From NCBI GenBank assembly GCA_002730655.1, contig PCAT01000110.1, forward strand, positions 17,840 to 25,223: 7,384 nt of DNA, written 5' to 3'. Positions 1 through 5,882 of this stretch are shown in pieces. The position numbers were made by a program, and so were the translations under genes. The stretch comes from Balneola sp. (GTDB lineage: Bacteria; Bacteroidota; Rhodothermia; Balneolales; Balneolaceae). Below the pieces are notes generated by a model. That model saw nothing but the letters and a program-made list of their open reading frames with translations. It had not been told where the DNA came from and searched no databases. Positions within the stretch are counted from its first letter, which is position 1. The number at the start of each line of letters is the position of its first letter.

Positions 1-242
1 AAGTCTTCTTTGTAAGCTTTATATTTTGGAGCTTTACATATTGTAACACATTCACTCCATGGATTATAATGCATCTTAGGTTCTGGATATGTGGAAGCTC
101 CAAGGCTTTCAGATATTCCATTACTAGTTTCATTCCATGTAGCATAAAAGAAATCAGCACCTTCAAAGGCCATTTCTAAATGTTCAATATTTCTTCTAAC
201 TTTTCCTCTAGGAACTCCTGATATGCACACAGCTATTTTCAT
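1..242 (-). CDS. Partial CDS (N-terminal part), possible glycan/LPS-synthesis protein
   Basis: The reading frame starts at ATG (242-240) and stays open to the left edge of the window, giving about 80 codons. The protein begins MKIAVCISGVPRGKVRRN and continues with a segment reading GADFFYATWNETSNG. A short beta-strand followed by a turn and then an 'ATWNE'-like strand recalls the N-terminus of WavE-type LPS-synthesis proteins and similar phage proteins, but this is recall without an alignment. It overlaps the stop of the upstream nucleotidyltransferase gene by 4 bases (ATGA), so it is probably translated by coupling; no strong Shine-Dalgarno is visible. Its place at the end of a run of sugar-modifying genes supports a glycan role. 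The coding call is firm; the function is weak because most of the protein lies outside the window. Confidence 0.7.
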   Translation of the reverse strand, partial: MKIAVCISGVPRGKVRRNIEHLEMAFEGADFFYATWNETSNGISESLGASTYPEPKMHYNPWSECVTICKAPKYKAYKED

Positions 243-976
243 GATATTTCGTCTAACCTTTCCATCCATTCGCTTTCAACTAAAGCATCTAGTTCTTCTG
301 GTGTACCCATGCCGATCATATGATCGACAGGGTATATTCCAACTGGATACGAAATATAATTATAAGTTGGAGCGAGATAGAACTCTCCATTAGTTCTATC
401 ATCGTTATCCATTTGCTTGGCATGAGCCGCGCACCATTCAGATTCGCTACCAAAGTAGTAAACTCCAACAGTAGCTATATTAGATATTAGTTTCTTTTCT
501 GCTAGTTCAAGTACTTCGTTATTTTCATCTACTCTTACGTAACTATGAATAGGCTCTTCATGCTTAGGAATAAAAGTAGGAATAATTCCACCTTTGAATT
601 TTTCACTAGCACACAGGCCATTAAATCCAAGGTCGTCCCAAACCATAAGCTGATCACAATTTGCAACCATCATAGGTTCGCTATTAAATAAACTAGTAGC
701 TAATCTTACCGTACAAGCTGCACCTTCAGTTAGCCCAGGAGTAATAATGATCTTAGCATTTGGCTGATGCTCGATAATTCTCTTATCTATCTCGTAGTCA
801 GTTACATGATCTTGCCGTACTATACAAACAGGATCAACGTCCATTCCAAGATTATCGATTACTCTTTTAAACATCGGCTTACCCTTAATATCAATCAAGG
901 GCTTTGGCCTATTATAGCCTGCGTCGAAGAATCTTTGACCATTGCCGGCCATTGGCATAATTAGTTTTAAACTCAT
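239..976 (-). CDS. Sugar-phosphate nucleotidyltransferase (NTP_transferase family)
   Basis: This 245-aa protein should join a sugar-1-phosphate to an NTP to give a nucleotide sugar. Visible motifs are the nucleotide-binding loop MAGNGQRF (residues 9-16), RPKPL with the conserved lysine (23-27), the metal-binding aspartate in ANCDQ (D108), EKK near 160, GEFYLAP (197-203) and GMGTPEEL near the C-terminus (222-229). These follow the order of the RmlA/GlmU-type Rossmann-like fold. Length fits a bare catalytic domain with no acyltransferase or beta-helix extension. I chose ATG at 976 because AAAGG lies 7 nt upstream and the first strand (LKLIMPMAG) follows at once; a TTG at 1030 in the same frame would add 18 residues of unconserved look and overlap the RLP gene by 11 bases. 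The sugar and nucleotide specificity cannot be read. It lies directly downstream of the RLP gene, and its stop is coupled to the next gene. Confidence 0.9.
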   Translation of the reverse strand: MSLKLIMPMAGNGQRFFDAGYNRPKPLIDIKGKPMFKRVIDNLGMDVDPVCIVRQDHVTDYEIDKRIIEHQPNAKIIITPGLTEGAACTVRLATSLFNSEPMMVANCDQLMVWDDLGFNGLCASEKFKGGIIPTFIPKHEEPIHSYVRVDENNEVLELAEKKLISNIATVGVYYFGSESEWCAAHAKQMDNDDRTNGEFYLAPTYNYISYPVGIYPVDHMIGMGTPEELDALVESEWMERLDEIS

Positions 977-983
977 AGTCTTA

Positions 984-988
984 CCTTT
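984..988 (-). promoter_or_regulatory. Shine-Dalgarno AAAGG deciding the nucleotidyltransferase start
   Basis: On the minus strand AAAGG lies 7 nt before the ATG at 976. No comparable site precedes the alternative in-frame TTG at 1030. This supports the shorter protein and a 43-bp gap after the RLP stop. Confidence 0.55.
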
Positions 989-1019
989 CACTTCAATTAA
1001 ATCATCACGTTGTATAGGA

Positions 1020-2099
1020 TTATGAATCAAGACTCTTTCTCATTTCATATACTTTTTCGTATATAGTTTCTCCAGTATGGAGCCAGCCTCCTATTGAGGC
1101 CATAAAGTCATTACCAATTCTCTCTCGTATTTCTTGAGCGAGCACGGGATTCATTCCACAACTTAGCGATGGGATTGTATTGTGTTGTTTGCATATGTCA
1201 ATCGCCGTGAGAGTTTCTTCCTCGCTCTCTCCTTCAGGATAATATCCACCTAGCATTCCTACGTGCATACTATCTACTCCAGCCATACAGCCTAACTTAG
1301 CTAAGACTGGCCAAGCTATCGAGTATTTATTACTCGGATCTGTTAAGATTCTAATTCCAGATCTTTGATAGTGACATGGAATATTCATATCTCTAGCAGA
1401 GGTGTATGCACCTAGGCCAGACCAAAAGTTGATATGAACACCTCCCATTACATTTTCTTTTAGACCTGTGTGATAATCAATTATCTTTAAGTTAGCAATG
1501 AGATCTAACGGATCTGCGTTTATGCAATAAGCGTAGAATCCTTTCCAGTCACAAGTTGTTTTAAGTGTTTCAATTGCTTCTACTCTTTCATGAAGTGGCA
1601 GGTATGAATTGTCTGCCATGATCTCGTCTTCTTTAATAAAATCAGCTCCACCGTCCATCATTTGCTTTACTATTTCAGTAAGCTGATCTTTTGTAAGTCC
1701 TGACTTTGGTTTTACGATAGCTCCAAATAGTGGCCTTTCTTCAGCACCAGTTCTTTTTTTCAAGCCTGACATTCCTAATACTGGCTTTTTGACTGGGACT
1801 TCAATACTAATATCTAAAACTCTACATCTATCAACTCCCATGATATCAGTATGTCCACCCATAATAATACACATAAGTTGATTGATGTTTGGCCAATTAA
1901 ATGCTTTATTAGGAAATGAAATCACAACCTCATTGCCATCAATGCTTACGATTTCAGCTGCCATCTCTTTAATATTATCTGAATTTTCTATCTCAGATCT
2001 AATATTTGGATTACCAATACTTTGACCAATGGCTATTTCATGAGCAATCTTTGGTATGTCTGGACCATCAACCTCGTATGTTACATGGTACCTATTCAT
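1020..2099 (-). CDS. RuBisCO-like protein (form IV type), phage-encoded
   Basis: The 359-aa product has a RuBisCO N-terminal domain (about 1-115) and a TIM-barrel large-subunit domain (about 120-359). By motif alignment to spinach RuBisCO numbering it keeps K130 and K132 (K175, K177, in GAIVKPKSGLT), the carbamylation lysine K156 with D158 and E159 (K201, D203, E204, in GGADFIKEDE), H243 (H292), R246 (R295), H279 (H327), S313 (S379) and the GG at 337-338. It lacks the loop-6 lysine K334: the segment LGGYYPEGES has none. H294 is replaced by Q245 and H298 by I249. CO2 fixation is therefore unlikely; enolisation or isomerisation of a phosphorylated ketose or related compound, as in other form IV proteins, is the better inference. 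It is shorter than the roughly 400 or more residues usual in the family, but no domain is missing. GGAGG lies 6 nt before the ATG, a strong site, and the start overlaps the glycosyltransferase stop by 8 bases. Homology is very sure; substrate is unknown. Confidence 0.95.
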   Translation of the reverse strand: MNRYHVTYEVDGPDIPKIAHEIAIGQSIGNPNIRSEIENSDNIKEMAAEIVSIDGNEVVISFPNKAFNWPNINQLMCIIMGGHTDIMGVDRCRVLDISIEVPVKKPVLGMSGLKKRTGAEERPLFGAIVKPKSGLTKDQLTEIVKQMMDGGADFIKEDEIMADNSYLPLHERVEAIETLKTTCDWKGFYAYCINADPLDLIANLKIIDYHTGLKENVMGGVHINFWSGLGAYTSARDMNIPCHYQRSGIRILTDPSNKYSIAWPVLAKLGCMAGVDSMHVGMLGGYYPEGESEEETLTAIDICKQHNTIPSLSCGMNPVLAQEIRERIGNDFMASIGGWLHTGETIYEKVYEMRKSLDS

Positions 2100-2922
2100 T
2101 TACGTCCTCCATAAGCTTTTCTACGTCTTCGCCTCTATTAGGCAGTTTATCTTTAAGAAAGAAATGTACAAAGTAAGCTTTCTTAGCATCTTCATTAGAG
2201 ATCGCAGTATATAGTGCATTCCATTTCCAACTTAATTCTTGTTGTTCCATTTTTTCTTTTTTGACCCAGTAATTTAAAAGTGTTTGATCGGTACTCCACT
2301 TCCAAGCTCCAAGTCCATCAACAAATCTTTTAAACTCTGGTCTTTCAATAAATTCTCTACCAGTTTCGTATCTTTTACTTTTACCTTTTAAATACTGAAC
2401 TATATGTCTATTTAATAGCATCACGCCCATATTATAAAAATGAGCACCGGATTCGTTCCATCGCCAATCAACATCGGTTAAAGAAGAATATTGCATTCTA
2501 GTATAACCTATTAGTTTTTCTTTATACCATGGCAAAATTGGAGCTGTTCTCTCTGCCATTCCAGCAAATTCCGTTTCATGATTCATAACGTTAAATATAT
2601 TTTCAGTCCCTGGCCTTATCCAAACGTCAGCATCTATGATAGCTATCTGATCATAACGATCCCAATAATTAAATGCATTTTCTTTTTCATATATCGGTAA
2701 GAATCCTCCATACTTTTCATAAGATTCTTTACTTCTATTTGTGGCAAATACGTCAGGTTTAATCTTCATGATTGGTTGAGTTTGAATTATATAATCAACC
2801 TTATTGTTAGGAGATTCTTTCTCGTTAATGTCTTTAGCGTACGCTTTAACAGAAGCTGTGCAATGATCGTAAAGTTTAGATCTTTTGCCAGTGTACACCT
2901 GATATATTAATCTTTTAGTCAT
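2092..2922 (-). CDS. GT-A glycosyltransferase, GT8-like
   Basis: This 276-aa protein probably transfers a sugar from a nucleotide sugar to an acceptor. The metal- and nucleotide-binding DxD motif is seen as DQIAIIDADV (D97 and D99). Further GT8-like landmarks follow in order: NMGVMLLNR (164-172, compare the 'NsGvmliN' strand), TDQTLLNYW (211-219, compare 'DQd.lN'), WKWNALYT (232-239) and YFVHFF (250-255, compare the 'iiHf.g' metal-binding histidine). No signal peptide or membrane segment is evident, so it is probably cytoplasmic. Length matches single-domain GT8 enzymes. It starts at ATG with a 4-base ATGA overlap with the methyltransferase stop; its own ribosome site is poor, which suggests coupling. 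It precedes the RLP gene with an 8-base overlap. The donor and acceptor are unknown; candidates are host surface glycan, a phage structural protein or phage DNA. Confidence 0.85.
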   Translation of the reverse strand: MTKRLIYQVYTGKRSKLYDHCTASVKAYAKDINEKESPNNKVDYIIQTQPIMKIKPDVFATNRSKESYEKYGGFLPIYEKENAFNYWDRYDQIAIIDADVWIRPGTENIFNVMNHETEFAGMAERTAPILPWYKEKLIGYTRMQYSSLTDVDWRWNESGAHFYNMGVMLLNRHIVQYLKGKSKRYETGREFIERPEFKRFVDGLGAWKWSTDQTLLNYWVKKEKMEQQELSWKWNALYTAISNEDAKKAYFVHFFLKDKLPNRGEDVEKLMEDVNE

Positions 2923-3494
2923 TTTTTCAAAGCCACCATAATACTATTTTTTGCTCCAGACATTTGTCTATGCATAATATTTTTTTCAACTACTCTTAAT
3001 CCATTTTTTTCAGCAAGTTCTTTAAATTCTTCGTAGTTAATTTCAAGTGGATCTACTGGTCTGGATATATTCTCAACTCCTGTCATGAGTTCGATAACTA
3101 GTACTCCATCTGTTGTAAGTTGATCTTTCCAAGCTAAAATAGCTTTGCTTGGATCATATGCGTGATCAAAAGAATTTGAATAAACAATATCAAACTTACC
3201 AACAAAGTCTTCTCTAACCTCATGGAAGTCGTGTTGAACGGTGTTCTTAAACTGAGTAGCTGTATGAGATATTTCAGTTCCAACGACTTCTGCATGAGGT
3301 AGAAACTTTTTAAAATACTCGAGTTCCCTACCATTTCTAGTTCCATGACACAATATGCTAGAAGCAAAAGGTTTGTAAGATACTACTTTTTGAATAGCGT
3401 TTTCTCTTACCCAAACATTTTTTAACTTAGCTACGTTAGCCTGAGTCTGCTCCTTTACATATTCGTCATAATTTTCATACTTATGTAGTTTCAT
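2919..3494 (-). CDS. Class I SAM-dependent methyltransferase
   Basis: This 191-aa protein has the layout of a class I methyltransferase. The SAM-binding motif I strand and loop is ILCHGTRNGRE (47-57), in which GTRNGRE takes the place of the usual GxGxG. An acidic residue ends strand 2 in VVGTEIS (E74), QHDF (D89) follows, and FDIVYSNSFDH (101-111) gives the motif IV region. The next segment, DQLTTDGVLVIEL (124-136), matches the usual post-motif strand. The length leaves only a small lid, as in small-molecule or sugar methyltransferases, but the acceptor cannot be read. The ATG overlaps the previous stop by one base (TAATG), and no clear Shine-Dalgarno is present, so translation is probably coupled. 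It is the first gene of the glycan-like group, so methylation of a sugar is a reasonable inference; protein or DNA methylation is not excluded, although no NPPY/DPPY motif is seen. Confidence 0.85.
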   Translation of the reverse strand: MKLHKYENYDEYVKEQTQANVAKLKNVWVRENAIQKVVSYKPFASSILCHGTRNGRELEYFKKFLPHAEVVGTEISHTATQFKNTVQHDFHEVREDFVGKFDIVYSNSFDHAYDPSKAILAWKDQLTTDGVLVIELMTGVENISRPVDPLEINYEEFKELAEKNGLRVVEKNIMHRQMSGAKNSIMVALKK

Positions 3495-3856
3495 TATTTT
3501 TTATCTACTTTCTTTTGTGTGATTGCCTCTTTACCATAAAATGCTGCTACGATTGCGGCTACCGATACAAAGTATACTGCAGCCATGTCTCCTAATATTT
3601 TTGCAGCATTATCAAGTTTAAATAACGTTGCAGTAATAACAAAAGCAGGATAAAGTAGCATGCCACCAAGAGCAAACCAAGCCATGTTTCTTTGGGCGTC
3701 TTGCTTTTTATCTTCATTCTCCATGTCAGACCTGAGGTCTTCAAGTTCAATCATTCTTCTTTCCACGTCTAGTTCTTCGTCACTTACGACTCCATCACCA
3801 TCTACATCATATTTTTCATAGACGCTTCCTTTTTCTAGTCTTTTTTGAGCTGCCAT
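3494..3856 (-). CDS. Small membrane protein with an EF-hand loop
   Basis: This 120-aa protein contains one canonical calcium-binding EF-hand loop, DVDGDGVVSDEE (17-28), with acidic or oxygen-bearing residues at positions 1, 3, 5, 9 and 12, the glycine at 6 and a hydrophobic residue at 8. A charged helix likely to form a coiled coil (about 28-55) follows, then two hydrophobic segments, about 58-79 and 88-107, and a basic tail (ITQKKVDKK). The predicted product is a two-span inner-membrane protein with the EF-hand and tail on the same side. Holins often have this size and two spans, but there is no lysis gene beside it, so that remains a guess. AAGGAG sits 7 nt before the ATG. The gene overlaps the preceding small gene by 41 bases and the methyltransferase by one base. 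I am confident of the motif and membrane segments, not of the role. Confidence 0.85.
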   Translation of the reverse strand: MAAQKRLEKGSVYEKYDVDGDGVVSDEELDVERRMIELEDLRSDMENEDKKQDAQRNMAWFALGGMLLYPAFVITATLFKLDNAAKILGDMAAVYFVSVAAIVAAFYGKEAITQKKVDKK

Positions 3857-4079
3857 AATAGTACTCCTTAATTCTACGCGCTATCTTCATTGCATCTGCA
3901 AATCCATTACGAAGAGAATTTGACCTATGGCCATTTTCTATGAACCACTCAATATTATCTATACTAGATCCTTCAGGCATATTATACCCTCTTGTTAGAT
4001 CTTCAAATTCGTTTCTTAACTGAATGACTTGTGTTAAAGCCATGTTAGTGTCCGAACATCTTTCTTCTGCGATACTCAT
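3816..4079 (-). CDS. Hypothetical 87-aa basic-tailed protein
   Basis: I do not recognise this protein. It is 87 aa, mostly helical in appearance, with an acidic to mixed body and a strongly basic C-terminus (SSKKTRKRKRL, 77-87) that could bind nucleic acid. The ATG at 4079 has GGAG 7 nt upstream, so it is preferred over an internal ATG at 4043, which has no clear site. With the 4079 start the gene overlaps the nuclease by 35 bases at its 5' end and the EF-hand gene by 41 bases at its 3' end. The basic tail is encoded within the DNA that also encodes the EF-hand protein's N-terminus. Good ribosome site and consistent orientation support it as real; no function is offered. Confidence 0.7.
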   Translation of the reverse strand: MSIAEERCSDTNMALTQVIQLRNEFEDLTRGYNMPEGSSIDNIEWFIENGHRSNSLRNGFADAMKIARRIKEYYYGSSKKTRKRKRL

Positions 4080-4722
4080 CTATTGTCTCCGTTAAAAGTT
4101 TTATCCAATTGTCTCGATGTTCTCTAAACACCAAGGGTTTTTCATGGTCTACATCCATGACTATGACCAAGTTAGGTATGGCCATTCCGGTTCGCTCTTC
4201 AAACATTATAGCATATGCTGCTGCTTGAGCGAAATAGCTGTGTATCTTGTTTTTCTTTTTAATTCTTTTAGAAGTCTTAAAATCTACTATTGAAGGTACT
4301 CCATCAAACTCGGCTATGCAATCGCAACGACCAGCAACACCAAGATGATTACTATAAAGAGCAACTTCGAGGCCAAAGATTTTCCCGATAGATTTATCAA
4401 GAATTGGCCGCAAGTTTTCAAGACTTTGCCTAATATGAGGGAGATTGTCTGTTGTATCTTCATTCTTTAAATACCGCTCGACAATGCTATGTACACGAGT
4501 ACCGCGATTACTAGCTCTGCCGCTAATCTTATTAGCTTCGTCCTCGCCAACTCTTTCTCGCCATGCACGTATTGCGTCTTCACTTAATACTCCAAGAACT
4601 GTGGTAATGCTAGGATAAGAAGAACCATCAGGAGCAGTGTATGTCCTACCAGTATCGGTCGTGTCTGCGTCCAAGTCATTATATCCAACATCAATTTTTT
4701 CATGCTCAAATACTCTTTTCAT
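4045..4722 (-). CDS. PD-(D/E)XK exonuclease, MGME1/RecB-like
   Basis: This 225-aa protein looks like a metal-dependent single-domain exonuclease. PD-(D/E)XK landmarks appear in order: RGTRVHSIVERYL (73-85) in the first helix, a glutamate after a beta strand in FGLEVALYS (E119), GRCDCIAEFDG (131-141, D134), IVDFKTSK (145-152, D147 and K149) and QAAAYAIMFEE (166-176, the Q and Y of motif IV). This arrangement is that of the MGME1-like and RecB-nuclease relatives found in many T4-like marine phages. The cysteine set of an iron-sulfur Cas4/AddB nuclease is absent. It probably acts in phage DNA replication, repair or recombination. The ATG has GAGA just upstream, and the gene overlaps the 90-aa gene by 17 bases. 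Family is firm; substrate polarity is unknown. Confidence 0.9.
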   Translation of the reverse strand: MKRVFEHEKIDVGYNDLDADTTDTGRTYTAPDGSSYPSITTVLGVLSEDAIRAWRERVGEDEANKISGRASNRGTRVHSIVERYLKNEDTTDNLPHIRQSLENLRPILDKSIGKIFGLEVALYSNHLGVAGRCDCIAEFDGVPSIVDFKTSKRIKKKNKIHSYFAQAAAYAIMFEERTGMAIPNLVIVMDVDHEKPLVFREHRDNWIKLLTETIDEYRRRKMFGH

Positions 4723-4978
4723 TTCTCTTTACTGCAAATCCTTCTTTAATCATTTCACCTAGTACATTTTGTGGTGCGCAGTATATAGTTTCAGGCTTTT
4801 TCTGGAACTTGTAAGAATCTGCTGCTATGTAAAAGATCTTATTTTTATTTTGTTCAACATATCCAATGCATTGCTCTAGTGATACAAACTGTGGTGTTGT
4901 AAAGACGTACATGTTTCGCATCTCTTGTATTGGATTAGCTAGAACGAATGTTACTACTATAAACCAATTCATCATCAT
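4706..4978 (-). CDS. Small probably exported protein, 90 aa
   Basis: I cannot name this protein. It begins MMMNWFIVVTFVLANPI, a hydrophobic stretch (about 4-15) that resembles a short signal peptide or a single N-terminal membrane anchor, although the basic n-region is missing. The remaining 70 residues are soluble-looking, with two cysteines (C37 and C67) that could pair in the periplasm. Three ATG codons run in a row at the start; AGGAG is 4 nt before the first and 7 nt before the second, so either may be used. It overlaps the phoH stop by 4 bases (ATGA) and the nuclease start by 17 bases. The gene call is sound because of the site and tight packing. Export is inferred. Confidence 0.75.
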   Translation of the reverse strand: MMMNWFIVVTFVLANPIQEMRNMYVFTTPQFVSLEQCIGYVEQNKNKIFYIAADSYKFQKKPETIYCAPQNVLGEMIKEGFAVKRNEKSI

Positions 4979-5655
4979 TTTACTCCTAACATTTCTTTTG
5001 TCATGATGTAATCTCTTAAAAAGTCAGATCTTACAATATCGTCCCATCCGAACGTGATTACACTAAAGTTCTTTAGTTGCTCGACTATTCTTAAGAATCT
5101 CTGTATTCCATCTCTCTCGTACGAGTCCTTAAAGTCCGATTGATGATAATCTCCAGAAAAGATTATTCTGCAATCGCGTCCTACACGTGTTATTACAGAA
5201 TCCAACTCGTGAAAATTAAGGTTTTGCATTTCGTCTACTACGACTATTGCATTGTCTATAGTTATTCCACGAATAAAAGATGTGGTATTAAATACCATCT
5301 GATGACTATTTATAAGTTTATTGTAAGTAGAATTTGTATCGCTAAATAATTCTAAGCATATATTTTTATATGGTGCTTCAAACGGTTCTACTTTTTCTCC
5401 AATATCGCCGGGTAAATATCCAACTTCTCGTGTTGGTACGACCGATCTAACTAACACCACTTTATTAAATGACGTATATGGTTCTAGAACAGATTGTAAC
5501 GCTAAGTATAACGCTATGAAAGTTTTACCAGTTCCTGCAGAACCAGCTAGAACCAGATGGTCTCCGTCAGACCACGCGTCAAATGCTTTAACTTGATTTA
5601 CAGTTATAGGTTCTATCTCTATCAGATCTTCAAATTTTACAGATTGCTTGCTCAT
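4975..5655 (-). CDS. phoH: PhoH-like ATPase
   Basis: The 226-aa product is a PhoH-family P-loop NTPase. It shows Walker A GSAGTGKT (38-45), the family-specific stretch beginning VLVRSVVPTREVGYLPGD (67-84) and continuing to EPF (90-92), Walker B with catalytic acid VVVDEMQN (138-145), and the sensor-like FSGDYHQSD (166-174). The length is that of the ATPase core alone, without the N-terminal PIN domain of some bacterial relatives. PhoH genes are very common in marine phages; a link to phosphate stress or RNA metabolism has been proposed, but the role in phage is not settled. No Pho-box-like repeat was identified upstream. Its ATG overlaps the preceding stop by 4 bases (ATGA), with no strong Shine-Dalgarno, so it is probably coupled to the 76-aa gene. 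Confidence 0.95.
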   Translation of the reverse strand: MSKQSVKFEDLIEIEPITVNQVKAFDAWSDGDHLVLAGSAGTGKTFIALYLALQSVLEPYTSFNKVVLVRSVVPTREVGYLPGDIGEKVEPFEAPYKNICLELFSDTNSTYNKLINSHQMVFNTTSFIRGITIDNAIVVVDEMQNLNFHELDSVITRVGRDCRIIFSGDYHQSDFKDSYERDGIQRFLRIVEQLKNFSVITFGWDDIVRSDFLRDYIMTKEMLGVK

Positions 5656-5882
5656 ACTTTTATAGTATTACCTTTTCCAGCTCCTGATTTGATTCTCTTA
5701 AGATTGTCTTTCCATCCATTGTCTGTTTTAGATAACAAACTTCCTGTACCAGAAACTATGGCAGGAAATTTAGGAACTATAACAAGACCGTATTCTTCAC
5801 ATGCTTGTTTTGCTTCTTCGTGAGAACACATTATATCCCACTCTTCTTCTCCATCTTTTTTTCTAACTGTATAAACTGGCAC
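5652..5882 (-). CDS. Small 76-aa phage protein, GTG start
   Basis: The protein starts VPVYTVRKKDGEEEWDIMC, with GTG read as methionine, and ends in GKGNTIKV. It resembles short T4-like marine phage proteins of FmdB-like appearance that open with 'MP.Y..R....GEE' and carry an 'IVSG.GSLLSKTDNGW' core (43-57), but without zinc-ribbon cysteine pairs: only C19 and C28 are present. GTG at 5882 is chosen because GGGAGGG lies 8 nt upstream and homologues I recall begin at this point. An in-frame ATG at 5936 would add 18 residues and overlap the upstream gene by 74 bases instead of 20. Function is unknown. It is coupled to phoH by an ATGA overlap. Confidence 0.75.
   Translation of the reverse strand: MPVYTVRKKDGEEEWDIMCSHEEAKQACEEYGLVIVPKFPAIVSGTGSLLSKTDNGWKDNLKRIKSGAGKGNTIKV

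Noticed and set aside
767..964. Plus-strand open frames here and at 5140-5349, 5557-5823, 6100-6285 and 6751-6936.
   Set aside because: They lie antisense to well-supported genes, show no domain pattern, and no other gene in the window runs on this strand.
976..1030. N-terminal extension of the nucleotidyltransferase from a TTG codon at 1030.
   Set aside because: No good ribosome site precedes it, the added residues lie before the first fold strand, and ATG at 976 has AAAGG at 7 nt.
1020..2099. Possibility that the RuBisCO homologue is a true carboxylating enzyme.
   Set aside because: The loop-6 lysine and the H294 and H298 equivalents are missing, and there is no small subunit or phosphoribulokinase gene nearby.
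3134..3367. Minus-strand open frame inside the methyltransferase gene, and a similar one at 6081-6314.
   Set aside because: Both are alternate-frame shadows of recognisable genes with no supporting ribosome site considered convincing.
4045..4722. Cas4-like nuclease, hinting at a phage CRISPR link.
   Set aside because: The four-cysteine iron-sulfur set of Cas4 is absent and no repeat-spacer array is present; the MGME1-like call fits better.
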